A stretch of 64,000 nt of DNA from Utricularia gibba. Taxonomy: Eukaryota; Streptophyta; Magnoliopsida; Lamiales; Lentibulariaceae. The DNA lies in NCBI GenBank assembly GCA_002189035.1, contig NEEC01000017.1:744001-808000 (forward strand). Reading direction: 5' to 3'. Position numbers and translations under genes: made by a program. This document shows, piece by piece, positions 20,955 through 33,713 of the stretch. Under the pieces are notes generated by a model. That model saw nothing but the letters and a program-made list of their open reading frames with translations. It was not told the DNA's origin and made no database searches. How positions within the stretch are numbered: the stretch's first letter is position 1; every line of letters begins with the position of its first letter.

Positions 20955-22890
20955 TTACACTATGCTAGATGGACTGATAGGGAAAAGTAATTTATGCAAT
21001 TTAACGAACTGACATATATCACATGTAACAAAGTTTAAAATACAAAAAAATGACAATAGGCATGTCTTTGAGTTGCAAATATGAACTAAATGACAATGCC
21101 ATAAAAGGTTCGAGTCTACAACATTAATCAAGCCACTAAACAAAGCAGAATTGTTAAGCAAAACATTGGCAGATTCAAAACAAAAATAATTAATTCCCTC
21201 ATCTAGTCTGCTGGACATTGTTACTTGATAAAAGTAAAAGGCATTGATTAAAAAGTACTTGTGGTCCAGAATATACTGGTTTCCAAAGTTTCTCCCTACA
21301 CAGACTATTTCATTGGAGACCCGATCTTGCAAAATGCAGCATGAACCGATGAAACTGTGAAACAAAGAGGGATTATAGACACTGCCTCTCGATGTGTAAT
21401 TAGGTGAACAGAACCATTTGGTAATGGCAGTGGAATGGGACTCAATAAAGGTGTAAGCTCAAGGAATAAGGAACGATCAAAGCATACATAGGGAGTAGCA
21501 TCCGTATCAATAATCCAAAACTGACAACTTGAAGGAGAGGGGAAAATTGTACCCAGAGAACTCTCCAAAATCAGCCATGTGCACCCCTCTCTGCTTGAGT
21601 ATTCATATTGAGGAGTTTCTTGAGCTCTTGAGATACAAGTTGTTGCAATGAGGATGCACCTACAGTTTCTTCCTTAGACAAGAAGGCTTCAAATCCCTGG
21701 ACATCATTCCCAGTAGGCGCAACCAGTTCAATTTGAGGGGGTATGATTTTACCTTTACTCTTCGTGAGCTTGAACCACTACAGAGGTCTCTTATTCTTTC
21801 GAGCTTAACACTCTGCTGCATCATGGCCTTTTCAATTGCACTTGATACACAACTTGTTGTTGCTGTCCCTTTTCTTGAAGTCTTCCATCTTGTTGTTCTG
21901 TTTTTGCTGGCTTGCTGTTAGTCCTTTGACCATAAGAGAAATTTCAACTTCTATAGCCTTAGTGACTCTTGATTCATCCAATTGCAACGACAAAGAATAT
22001 GTCTAGTCCAAACTGGGCACTAGTTTCATCGTTAATATCTGATTTTTGGTGACTTGGTATGTATCACTCAAACCATGTAGGAAGTGACCTAGGTGCATAT
22101 CATTTCTTATTGCTACACATTTTTGGCACATGGAGCTGAATCACATAAGTGGTATAGTGCATCCGCTGAGCTAAAAATTGATGAGTATGAATAACAAATT
22201 CAGGCATTGATCGGGTACCTTGAGCCAAGTTCGACAGATCTCTTTGCATATCATAACATTAAGGAAGATTGATCTTCTCATAGTGCTTCTCCAATGCCAC
22301 CCATATATCCCTGGCACTCCCAAAACTCCTAAATGCTATTACCAGCTCACGTGAGATGGAGTTATGAAGCTATGATCGAACTGGTGCATCTGCTCATAAC
22401 CACTTTCCATATTTTGAACTATGAATTTTCGGTTGTATCCCAACTTGTTCTTCGCTGCTAGGGCTAGTTGCATCTCTTTCTTCCAATTTGAGAAATTTTG
22501 TGATGTGAGTTCAAGAACGAGTGCTATGCTATATTAGGGTTATTAAGCATTGAAATTTGCAAAGGATCTTTTAACTATAAATGTGAATCTTTTCCTTGCC
22601 AAGATAGTTTATGAGGGCAAGAAGCCTCTTAACATCTATTTCTTCGATTTCTGCTAAATCACCCATTTCCCTTCATAGATATAGAGTTTGAGAACATCCA
22701 CACTCACCACACCATGAAATGAGTTGAGATCTCTAACAGTAAAAGCATAGAAGAAGTTGCATATTACAGGCGAATACTAGGATTTGCAGGTTTACTATGA
22801 ACCTAATTTTTCTGCTCTTTCTATTTATATTTATATATGTATTTCACAGTATGCACATGAGCCCCATTGACCCAATTAATTAAAACATCC
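20955..22890 (-). mobile_element. Copia relic 'C' (gag, protease and pre-integrase remains)
   Basis: Minus-strand order: a decayed primer site near 22703-22714, a gag start at 22666 (MGDLAEIEEIDVKRLLAL), gag remains, a protease remnant at 21305-21568 (FWIIDTDATPYVCFD in place of WIIDSGATDH) and a pre-integrase segment at 20955-21365 (LLWHCHLVHI...CDICQFVKLHKLLFP). The active-site Ser/Gly are replaced and many stops are present. Everything downstream of integrase is gone. Gag and protease segments resemble those of copia B at 54.7-56.1 kb, so the two belong to one family. A 5' LTR probably begins at about 22715. Confidence 0.8.
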
Positions 22891-23204
22891 TTTTTCATCT
22901 TCTACTTTCACCACTATTGTTTCTATCGTTTGTTTCAATATTCACTTATTAGATAATTAGAAAACTGATTAAATTTAGAATAAAAACAAAAGTAGGAGTG
23001 ATTCTTGTCCTTAAATCAAACAAGATCAGTGAAAAAAAAATCTAATATTTTTCTTTATTAAAAAAATGAAAGTATTACAAGCAAGTGATGAAATTTCAAG
23101 AAAAAGCCTCCAGAGTGGTGGTGTGTCTAAACGTGGCAGCTGTCATGCTCGGTTCGGCTTTGAAGTTCTCTTCCTGTTTGAAGTTCCTGATTTTCTTGAC
23201 TTTC

Positions 23205-24801
23205 TTAACCCCGACCGTTCTCCTGTGAAGAGAGCAGCCATGAATAATTAAAATGCAGATGAAGCATGTAAAGCAGGGAATCACATGATAATACCATTCT
23301 ATAGCGCTTATACGCAAGCCTGCCGGTTAGCTGCTGCCCGTTTTTGTTCATGTAGACCTGAAAGAAAGGTGATGGTCTATGATCCCTTGATGGGCACAGT
23401 GCATCCAGTGAAGGGACTGCGGCATCAGCAAAAGCAACGTATGTTGAAACCAGAGTTTAACTTACTTTCTGACCGCTTTGATCTGTAAACCAGTAGCCAG
23501 TTGATCCGGTTTCTGCTCGCACCCTCCTGTTGCCGGCGTTTTTCGCCACTGCACTACGATTTTGGCACCCTGAATCTTGAGACACTTTCTTGTCCCGTGA
23601 TCTTTTGGTGTTCTTCTTTCTACTTGTGCTGGCTTCTTCAATATTTCTTGCATGACAAGAATTTTTGTTCTGCTGGGTGAACTGTGCCCTGTCGAAGAAA
23701 AAAAGAGTCAACCAAAGAGCAATACTCTTGTGCAGGAAATGTCAAGGAATCTGACAAGTAATCAATCCCATGCGTATCCAGCAGATCATGATCTTGGTTG
23801 TTGGGTGCTCCCAAAGGGAAGAAGTACGGCAAACGATCACGTATAAGCTTCCGAATACTCGAATCCTTGTTGAAAAAATAGGAATGCGCAGGAGGGGCTG
23901 GGCCTGCTGGCCAAATCATCTCATCACAAGGATGGTTCTTCGACTCAAATTTTGCACTACTAGTGCTACTGCGGTTTGCATTTCTGAAATATTCGTCGAA
24001 AACCTCATCAAAAACAGGAGTTCGGATATGGGAGTTCCTTTCTTGGAAGAAATCTTTCCAAAGGCCTTCATTGCTATGCTGCTCAAGAACTGGTGGTTTG
24101 GAGCTTCGACCCTCAACTACTGAGGGATCATCAGAATCTGAATCAATCAGCTGGAATCTTCTAACAGGACTTATGGTTAATCTCCGGGGCTCCTTACTGA
24201 AAGAACCAGAAGCACTTGAAATTTCATTCTTGTTTTGTGAATCCAACTTGCTCCTGCATCTTGCAATCGCAGCCCTGTTACTAGAGAACAATGATGGCTT
24301 TGAGCTGTTGCATACCGAATGACTCAGATGAGCACCTAATCCATCAAACGTTGCTCAAATCATGTTACCACCAATTTGTCAACAGAATTACAAATGAAAC
24401 ATGAATCTGAATCGGGGAAAAAGCAATTTTCATCCCCAACCCTGATAAAGACATACAGTATTAGAGCACAATCTCCGCGTACCTGCCTCCAAGCCTCCCC
24501 CATCCGAGAAATCCTCAATTTCGTCATCCAAATCGCCACACCCATCCTGTAAACCCGCCGCCCGAACCTCTACATCGTGCTTGTTTGCCGGTCCTCGGCG
24601 GAGCCTCTTTAATTCCCTCGGAGGAGTGGAAACCCTAGCACAAGATCCAAAACCATCATCGTCGTCCAGATGGGCGACTTCCGATGCATTACCATCGCGA
24701 TGGGATGAAGAATCGGGGGCAATTGCTGATTGGGGCTCACTGTGAAGATCCAAGTCTAGACCCAATGAAAAGGACGGAGGATCCGCATCGTAGTATGCCA
24801 T
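23205..24801 (-). CDS. Five-exon plant gene of unknown function
   Basis: Exons fitted by splice sites and phase: 24483-24801, 23756-24335, 23466-23688, 23295-23357 and 23205-23222, giving about 400 residues. The start is MAYYDADPPSFSLGLDLDL at 24801; an upstream in-frame ATG at 24909 exists, but this residue pattern looks like the natural beginning. The protein is hydrophilic, acidic then basic, with no signal or membrane segment. Notable parts are RRFQLIDSDSDDPSVVE, a WKDFFQE block, a segment RLPYFFPLG...THGIDYLAQF (created by the exon 2-3 junction), a Lys/Arg-rich likely nuclear signal (SRKKNTKRSRDKK) and a C-terminal WFTDQSGQKVYMNKNG...GRLAYKRYRM. I do not recognise the family. The last exon is uncertain: another frame of the same stretch encodes a longer basic tail. 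Confidence 0.65.
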
Positions 24802-24949
24802 GAAAGCAGGGAAGACGAGGCTCACAAGCTCACCAAAAATGGTGGAACCGAACACAAGGAAATTCGATTGCAAGCCAAATTCTTGTTCAATTTTTGGAGT
24901 TGCCGCCAACAGCTTCCGCTAAAGCGTAATCGGCGCGGCCAATTCACTC

Positions 24950-25984
24950 CTAAATTAACTTTTATTTTATATTAAATAAGGTGAAAAAATTGTTAATTAA
25001 ATAATAATAAATACTTTGTATATATGTTAGCCATTATTCAATGATCTTACATATTCCTTGATTCATATCAAATCAAATGAATTTAATTAGTCATATGATT
25101 CAAAATATAATATTGCTCATTTTATTTTAAATACTTTTTTCTTCAATTATCAATCTTATTCCTTATTGTATTTCATATATGAATCAATGAATTAATTAAT
25201 AAATTATATGATTTAAAATAAAAAAACTAATTTTATTTCAAATAAAAGTGCTTTCCAATTATCAAATTAATTCCTTATCTTTCTATCAACAAACAAATTT
25301 TCATCAATTCATAATTATTATTTTTATGTGTATCTTGCACATTTAAAATTAAATGATACTATATGATACTATCAACAAAGTACAAACATCCAGGGTCGCA
25401 ACATAATTCATATTAAGATATTGATTTAATTATAAATATTTTGTAATATTTTATAAATTTGACTATAAAAAATTGTATATAAGACACATATAATTACTAA
25501 TAATTTTAATTAATATTCCTTACAAAATATGCTCAATTTTTTAAAAGAATTATGGATTTTTATGTAAATTAAATTTATCCACATTTACAAAAATTAAATT
25601 AAAAATTAAGGCATTTTCACTAAAAAAAACCTTGATATTAACGTTGATAAAATTATCATAATTTTTAACATATATTTTATATTTCATCTACATTAATAAA
25701 ATCAATCTCTAATGTTTTAGATATTTGGAATAATTAATTCTCGAGTTCTTAAACAGAATATAATTAGAGTCTACAAATTTATATTTTATACATTTTTTTT
25801 ATACTTTAACGTTTCAACATTGAAAGATAAATGTTTGATATCTTTTTCTAGTGAATAATTGGAATAAAATGTCTTTTTGCTCAATTTACCTTCCTAGTAG
25901 ACTTTATATATAATGATAGGAAATTATATGACTTTCAATTTCAATATTTCATTATTTTTTTATAATTTTTTCAACTTGTTAAAA
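24950..25984. other. AT-rich intergenic DNA
   Basis: No coding frame or clear repeat structure was seen upstream of the 23-25 kb gene. It grades into the copia A2 relic near 25985. Confidence 0.5.
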
Positions 25985-26865
25985 TTGTCTTACCTAAGCA
26001 TTTGTGATATAGGATACCTTGATCATGAAGTGAAAAAATTCAACTTTTATAATCATTAACCTAGATCTTAGAAAGATTGTAGGGGATCAATATAACATGG
26101 AACTCAATCTTGATATTTGGATCAACAACTTTTAACTTTATTAGTTATAGCATCTACAATCTTGATCAGTTCAGTGTCAAAGCTATGTATGTTTAATTGA
26201 TCAAAATTCAATAGGTTCTATTTAAGATTCAATGATTAATAAACATCCCAATTTGAAAAATTCCTTCATTTAGCATAAAAAAATGCTTTCTTTGGTCATA
26301 ATACCGATATTTTTATCAATGCATGTACTTACTTCATTTTTAATCTTCTCAAGATATGAGAAATATATTACATCAAAACATATATGATATGGGGCATCAG
26401 AATTCATGTACCAGCTTTTTGGATATGAGATTAATATCATTATAGCATAATCATAATCACATGAATCTTTATAAAATATTTCTCGTTCACCCTAAAAAGT
26501 AAAAGATGTATGTGATTTTTCATTCCTAAAAGTAGTTGATGGAGAGAGAAATGGGTAGATGCCATGTGAAAACGTGTTGCATGATGTTTTCTCAATAAAT
26601 TTTATTATTAAAAATGTAAAACACAATTAAAGTATAATATAAGTATTGATATAAAGAAGTTAAGTTTTGTAAAAATCATTTTATGTTAAACTCTTACAAA
26701 TTGTTAGAGATTTTTAAAAAACGATTTTAAACTATTAAAATATTAAATACAACGTATATAATAGACCTTGACTAACGGACCAATTTCTAAGAAAAAGAAT
26801 AAATTTCTATATGATTTATCCTTAACTCACCCTTTATAGATTTTTTGTAAATAACTAGTTACAAC

Positions 26866-28884
26866 ATCTTTATCCATTTCTGAAAATGCATGTGTGGTAT
26901 TTCTGAAAATGGGGTAAAGATTTCTAGAAATAGGTAAACTTGTTTCTCATTTCTTAAGAAAACAAAAATGAATAAGATTTGTTTACTTTCAGAAATAGCT
27001 TAAAAACAAAACGTTAAATATCTCAATTTTCTCTTGAGACATAAGATTGTTTGGTTTTCTCCCTTTTTTTGGATCCTGGTTGCAAAGTTAGAGTACCCAA
27101 TGTTTCTACTTGAAGTTAACTCGTCAAAATTCATTTGAATGAATATATAACACAAAGCATGTGCTGCTGATTGTAAATTTTGATTGATTTTTTTCGATCA
27201 CCCTTTGGTATTGATTAATTTTAGTGGATTACTCTTTAGTGGAAATTCTGTTCTGTGATGAATTGAATGATTTTACTGTTTGACATAGTCAGATCAATAG
27301 AATCTGAATAAAAATTCATTTTTTGTTGTGATTAATCACTCACTATAAATGAGTATGACGATTTTGGTAGAATAGTGATTCTTTCAAGTGATTCATTACC
27401 CATTTCCACATTTTTCATTCCTTCCCAAAAAACCCAATTGCGTAACGTAATCTTTCATTCTTAATGTGATTTATCTGCATTTACACTCTTTCACTTCGTC
27501 TAGTTGTATTTTCTTGTGTTTCCCTCCCATACCCATTTGTAACATTGCATTTGATTTGAAATTCCGCAACGAAACGGTCCTGTATTATTTTCTTTACTGT
27601 GGATTTTGTGTGATTTTCATGTAAATGTAACAATGCCTTTCTTTTTGCACTATTCCTTAGTAGACATAATTTATATTTTCAGTGTTAACAGTCAAAATTC
27701 ATAATCATTTCTTCTAGGTTACTTAAATTACTTCTAGATCACTGGATATATAACATACTTTTCATTAATGTAGTTTATTTATTTGTAAAAGTTGTTTCCA
27801 ATTGTTTTTTTTTGTAGAATGACTAATCGAGAACTAAAATCACAAAGATAAAGCAATGAAGATAAGGCCATCCTAATTTTGGCTTGACAAAATACAAATA
27901 AGGATTTAATTCATGGAACTTATCTAAAAGAAAAAAGTTTTTGGAAGAAAGTTGTTGACTACTATCATGAAGCAAGTGCTGTTTCTCGTAGCCATTTGCT
28001 CTTGTTTTCCATCAAATATATTTGTCATTTTGTTACTGCCATTCGCTCTTATTTTTCATAATAATATTTATGATAATCCATAGTTGAAAACTTGGAACGT
28101 GTTCTTGCATCCATTGGGAAATGGAAAAATTATCCCGTGGCATGAGAATGTCAGTTTAAGCATGGAAACTATGCTAAACCATGGATTTAACATGAATTTT
28201 TTAGAATTCTAAATGCGAATAATAATATCAATGCTTTATCATTCTCATTCACTAAATCAGTTACATAATGGGATTGCACCACGAGTCCAATTTATTGTAA
28301 ATGGCAATAATTACGACATGGGATATGATTTGGATGATGACATTTATCCGAATTGAGTTGTCGTATTTGTGAAATCTATTACACTACCACAAAGTCAAAA
28401 TGCTTATCATTATGCTCAAGTACAAAAAAGTGATAGAAAAAATATAGAGCATACTTTTGGGATTTTTTCAAAGTTGGTTTAGAATATTAACATCTCCTAA
28501 AGAGTTTGTGATCGAAAAATTTTAGGAGATATTATATATGTATCTATCATATTGTATATTATGATTGTAGCAAATGAAGGTCATTTCATCCTTGGAGACA
28601 TACTATCGATGAATATAAAAGACCTACGAACTATCGAATCATAAAAAATGTATAGGAATATTGAGATCAATATGCAAAGTTATTTAAGTATAATAGAACA
28701 TTCACATAGTACTGGCTGAGCACATTTGAAAAAATTTTATTTGATTTCTAGATTGTTTATGGTATTTTGAGTAATTTCATTTCATTATTTTGTAATGTTA
28801 TTTATCAATCTTGATGTTGAAAATCAAAATATTGTTTGGAATCTTTATTTTAATATTACGATTTCCGGAAATGGATACAAAGAT
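26866..28884 (+). mobile_element. Decayed PIF/Harbinger DNA transposon inside copia A2
   Basis: The outer limits are taken from an imperfect inverted repeat. ATCTTTATCCATTTCTGAAAAT (26866-26887) is complementary in most positions to ATTTCCGGAAATGGATACAAAG (28861-28882). Between them lie a Myb-like start (FWKKVVDYYHEAS, near 27940) and Harbinger transposase remains at 28090-28690. No TAA target duplication could be confirmed, so boundaries are tentative. Confidence 0.6.
28090..28690 (+). pseudogene. PIF/Harbinger transposase remnant
   Basis: Readable fragments in order: LASIGKWKNYPVAW, VNGNNYDMGYDLDDDIYP, VVFVKSITLPQSQ, YAQVQKSDRKNIEHTFGI, then ILGDIIYVSIILYIMIV. These follow the C-terminal half of plant Harbinger nucleases (the x-YYLADGIYP, E-containing RK-x-x-E-x-x-FG and LHNMIVEDE blocks). 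Many stops interrupt it, so it is not functional. Confidence 0.8.
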
Positions 28885-28959
28885 AAAGAAAACTTAATAA
28901 AGGAAATTCAATAACTCAATTTTTGAAAATGCCATGTCAACATTTTCGAATATTGGTAA

Positions 28960-29790
28960 CGATGATTTTATAAGGAGAATCTACTTTTTCTTATATTTTT
29001 TTACAAGGAAATACAAGAATAAATTCATGTGACTCCCTTTTGAACGATTAAGAGAACATGAGGATTGTTGTCGATTGCTCTCAGAATCGAAATCTTTTCA
29101 TGCGCCTAACTGTTTCCAATGACCAATGGCACATACAAGATCACTATCCGTCCATTAAAAAAATATTACAATCACAAATAATTCATTATCTTCTCGAAGC
29201 AATCGAGTTGGAGATGGTACTCTTCACCTTGCTCATTATCAAAATCTACGAGCAATGGTCGGCTATTCATGAACCGTGACTAAAAGATGTTACAGAAATA
29301 CTCTATCATGATGTATGGAAATATACAAAATCTGGAAGAAATTCAGCAAATAATTGAGATTAGTTCTCAATACATAGAAGTAAACTTCATGTATTTTCAG
29401 AAAATAAAAAAATATTTGCAAAAAATGATCATGAAAATAAAGAACAAAAAAAAGCTAAAAATCTTCTTTCTTTGTATGGGTTCTAAATAGTGTTTTCTAT
29501 TTTTCTTTAATTCACACCTACATGCATTAATTTCCTTTGTTTCCTTTATATCATTCATTCTGTATTGCTTGTATACATAGTTTTCTTATTCATGTAAATA
29601 AATGTCCAATCGTTATTGCAAATTTTGACATATCGTAAATAATGAGTTCTAAATAGTGTCAATCTTTTACCCACAATAACTCTAAATTGCATTCAACTCA
29701 CAAAATGTCAGTGTCTTGTCTTCTATAATATTTCAAGATTGCTTCTTACCAATTTAGATGAAAGTGCATAAAAAGCAACACAAAAACATA
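28960..29790. repeat. Diverged LTR fragment of family S
   Basis: Same relative orientation as the solo LTR at 35065-36378. Matching blocks include CATGTGACTCCCTTTTGAACGATTA versus the CATGTGATTCCCCCTTGGATGATTA region, GGTACTCTTCACCTTG, and the later TGCATTAATTTCCTTTG...TCATTCATTCTG versus TGCATTAACTCCTTGG...TCATTCCTTCTG. Both ends are lost. Frames at 29058-29490 are shadows of this repeat. Confidence 0.75.
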
Positions 29791-30770
29791 TACAACTAAT
29801 AATAATTGAATTTTTCTAATAATATATATGATTTTTCTCTCTATCCCAAATGCACATAAATTTGGCCCTAATCTTATAGTTAAATTCATGATTGTCTTGC
29901 TAATAAAATTTTTGTCCTCAAGTTTTCCTCCTAATCTTAGAATCTTAATGAAAAACTTTACATTATGTTTAAAGTAGATTTATATAATATCATCTCAAAG
30001 TACTATAACTTCTTTTTGCATATTATCTCTATAAATTTGTCATCATCGTCATATTGAGTTTTTGAGAGTGTCTTAGATTTCTTTTGTTGGTTGACACTTT
30101 ATAATATCATCAAATATATGTTTAGAAATGATTTAATATAAGATATCCATTACTTTATGTTTCCTCTACTTAAGATACTTAGTTTTATTTTGTTGTTCAA
30201 ATGTAAATTTACTTGCCACTACAATAGCCAATAGTTCACTTTCAACAATATCCCAGATCTTTTTGATTCTAAGGTAGCTATGCTTGCTTTTGATCTAGTT
30301 TTCATAGTTAGATCCATCAAATACTGAGGTCTCCTCAGTAAATGTCATGATATGCAAATTGCTTTTCGACCAACTTCAAGTTAAATCTTGAAAAAGAACG
30401 AAGTAAAAAGAAAGATAGAAAGATAAATAAAATACTGAAACGAATATAGATGTGAGCACTTTACTGCTCTAATATCATGTTATCTTTATAAAGATTTAAT
30501 TTTAAGACTAGAACAAAAGATATATGTTTACAAACTCTCATTTGATAAATAAGAATTCTAGAAGAACATGATTGACAAGAAAAAGTCACTCTTTTTGATG
30601 GTAGTCTATAAATATTCAACACTTATATTATACAATTAATGAATCACACTCTAACAAAAAAAAAAGTTTCAATAATGTAATCCAACGATTAAACTTTAAA
30701 ATCCTTTCATGACAAAAAGTAATTTATTGCAATCAACTTCAAACTTGTTTCGATTGAAGTTGGTATCCAC

Positions 30771-31245
30771 TAAAACTAAATTTAATTATTTAAAACTAAT
30801 TTTACCAAATTTTTAAATAATGTAGACTATTAATATTAATTTTTTTAATAAAAATTATTTATATCGTTTATTTAATTAATGAGTACTAAAGTATTATGTA
30901 TCAATTTTCAAGATAATAAAAATATATTTACACTTGTTTTCAAACAATGGTTAATTACATCCATCTTTTAAACAATTGTTTTAACCAATTTATGTAATTT
31001 TCACAAATAGTAGAAATCAAGTTCCAAATGAAAGTTACTACAGAGACACGTAGGCACAAACCCAAGCTTGTACTATATGTCGATATTGTTTTATTAATAA
31101 GGAATTTATTTTCTTATTTTAATATTAATTAGGCAATGCTAATATTTGACTAAAAACAAATGGAATTAATTCCCAATCGCTATTTACAAAGATACCCTCT
31201 AAAAAGGTTGGGTTTTTAATCTCTACCCCAGCGCCGTCGTCCTCG
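30771..31245. other. AT-rich intergenic DNA
   Basis: No gene was seen. The last 60 bases become GC-richer towards the small ORF at 31252. Confidence 0.5.
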
Positions 31246-31251
31246 TCGACG

Positions 31252-31512
31252 TCACTCCGGTATGCTCTGTAACGCCGGCGTCCAGTGCCGTTGGCTCCCC
31301 AGCACCCGGTCTCTGTCTCCCAGCAACTGAACCAACACTTGCGCCGCCGTGATCTCGCTGGCCCCCGCCTTCTCGAGCACTTTCTCCAAGTCCTTCCTAG
31401 ATACCTTGACTCTCACCGACGAGGATGACGGCAACTTCGTCTTGCTCCCGCCGCCGCCTCCTACCGGGTACTCCGCCGCCGATTTGAATGAGGGCCAATC
31501 CTCTTCCCCCAC
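31252..31512 (-). CDS. Small ORF, possible plant-specific protein
   Basis: An 86-codon intronless frame with a GC-rich third-position bias unlike its AT-rich surroundings, which supports real coding. The product has a Gly/Ser-rich N-terminus, then VRVKVSRKDLEKVLEKAGA and a C-terminal HWTPALQSIPE. A V-R-V-K-(V/I)-(S/T)-K/R-x-x-L-E-x-x-L stretch followed by W-x-P-x-L-x-S-I-P is found at the C-terminus of several small plant proteins (DUF4228/PADRE-like among them), so it may belong there. I would not assign a function. Confidence 0.5.
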   Translation of the reverse strand: MGEEDWPSFKSAAEYPVGGGGGSKTKLPSSSSVRVKVSRKDLEKVLEKAGASEITAAQVLVQLLGDRDRVLGSQRHWTPALQSIPE

Positions 31513-31519
31513 TCATCGC

Positions 31520-33601
31520 GAGAATCTCTAATCAAACAGTTTCCCATTTTTTTCAAAGGAACGTGAGAGATCGGAGGAGATACAGTTTCGCTGGTATAAA
31601 TAAAGCGTCAGTGGGCTCCTTCCACGTGTTTTGGATTGGCTCAAAAAGAACCAAGCCGTCAAATCTAACCGTCTTCTCTTTCACGGCTCGGCTCAGCTCG
31701 CCATCCTTGATCTTATTTGATATATTTTTTTCAGTTAAAAATTATGATTTAAAAAGTATATTTTCCAATACCCAGAAAGCACACCCAGAGAACCATACTA
31801 TCAAGTTTAGAATGAGAAAAAATGTGCAAAAATGCTTCTTTTAGCCATAAATTATGGGCCTGAGAGCCGCGGCTAAGGCGCGGGCGGCTTCGTGTGAAAA
31901 GGAGGAGATTCCCTGGATATGAACACGCCAATGGGGGCGAATATTTTTCGGCTCGACTGCTCCACTCACCCACACCAACCAACCAACCAACCATTCCATT
32001 ACCAATAAAATTATTATTATTATTATTCCATCGAATAAAAAACAATTTATTTAACAAGAGATTCTCTGATTTAGTTTATTAGGGTGTAGAAATTAGGTAG
32101 GGTCCAATAGTATAAATTAATTAATTTATAATATTTTTCCAATATTGTATAAATAATTTTGAAAATATGATTAAAATAATAATAATAATGAATACAAAAC
32201 ACACTTACATTTCAATGTTTTTCTAAATAAATTATTCATTCAAAAAAATGAAAATTGAGATGGTCATCTTTTCAAATGGACCCCAAAACTCAGCATTCAT
32301 TTGCGCATTGAGCGCATGTATCACCCTTCCTACTTCCTCATTCAAAACACGTGTACAAACTTTAATTTCTGCTTCAAACTTGAGAAAAATCGTATCACTT
32401 GATTCTAAAAACATTTTTCACGGGTACAACACGAACACCCATTTCACTTCAAAAGAAATTTAAAATAGTGGAATTTTTTCTCCTTATAAAAAAAATATTG
32501 TTTGAAAATAAGAATGAAATATTTAAAATTTTTCATCCTTTCTGTGTATGTGATGGGTTCATTGGTCCAAAGTAGGGGGTCATATAGCGTTTTGAAAAAT
32601 TTTTAAAAAAGTAAAAGTAGAAATATAAACATAAATGGTATGCTCTTGAAAAATTATAAAAATTAGATTAAAAAAATATTTTTCAAATATGATATTGTTC
32701 TAAAAAAATTATTTTTAAACTGTAAAAATAGTAATTGATCATAAAGTTCATAATGAGATAATTCTATATAATTAGATAATGAAATTACTCACAACGATGA
32801 AATTATGAAAAGATTGTTCAATGGATTCTTGGGTAACAAAGATTGGGAGCATTAGGATGAAAATATTTTCAAAAATCTGATGAAAAAATAAAAATAAGAA
32901 GTAGAAGTAGTTGTTTTGCTATTTCTACTTTTATTCCATTTTTAACTACAATTAAAAATTATATTTGCGAAACAGAAACATAAATAGAGAGTGTTTTATG
33001 TAAATTACTTTTGATAAAAACAAAAGTAAAAATGGCACACAAAAGTTTTCGAATACCCAATTTAAATTTGTGATATAACACTAATGAAAAAAATCTTTTA
33101 GAAACTAGTAATGATTTAGTTTTTCTTTGCGTCATAGCATTGACAATATAAAATGTTTGTGATATATTAATGATAGATATATTATGTATCTAAATTTCTT
33201 ACACATTCTTATAAAACATCTAATTTCAAATATGTTGCAAAATTCGTTGCAATTTTCCTCGTCGGTTGCATTAGTGAACGAAAAACAAAAAGGGAACACA
33301 AGATTTTAACATAGAAACTAAATTAATAAACATCACGAGTACTAATCACACCAAATCAAAAAACTCTTCATTAATAATCTGAATTTCAACATAGGAGCAA
33401 GAACAGCTCCAAAAAAATGGCTCAATTCGGCCAAGCTTTTCCCAATAACGAGAAAGACTGCGATATACTAAGAGTTGCTCAAAAATTGAGTGGGATTTCT
33501 CCTCTGCCGTTTTCAATCTCAGACGGAAGGTATCCACAGATGAAACCGAATATCAGCAACTGATCAAGAACTACCAGTTGCAGAGCTCTTAGAAGAAAAA
33601 T
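31520..33601. other. Intergenic region
   Basis: Promoter side of the small ORF, then AT-rich DNA. A CCAA repeat (about 31976-31992) and an ATT microsatellite (about 32010-32026) are visible. Short frames at 33346-33537 show no recognisable domain. Confidence 0.5.
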
Positions 33602-33713
33602 TAATATAAATAATATTGGTTAATAATTATATTATATTAAAAACATTATACACTATCATTAATCTTGCCTTGCATCTTGACAGTGTCTCATACCATCACT
33701 GATGGTGTTTTAA
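33602..33713 (+). repeat. Left terminal inverted repeat of the PMD-MULE
   Basis: Starts TAATATAAATAATATTGG and runs through CATCACTGATGGTGTTTTA. It aligns with the reverse complement of 41121-41220 along about 100 bp with small gaps. Confidence 0.75.

Larger units (their letters stand above)
25985..30770 (-). mobile_element. Old copia relic 'A2', same family as copia A, split by later insertions
   Basis: Two blocks align with copia A in the same orientation. Block 25985-26545 matches A at about 8100-8605 (protease/gag end). Block 29835-30477 matches A at about 9105-9762 (gag start through primer site). The primer-site position reads GCTCTAATATCA (30466-30477), a decayed GCTCTGATACCA, and is followed by a diverged 5' LTR at about 30478-30770. 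About 500 bp of gag is missing, replaced by 3.3 kb of other transposon DNA. Divergence is much higher than between the LTRs of A, so this is an older member. Confidence 0.82.

Noticed and set aside
23638-24291. Exon 2-3 of the 23-25 kb gene as one continuous ORF ending near 23638
   Set aside because: Reading through gives an unlikely tail, and an intron 23689-23755 restores the frame that continues into the basic region.
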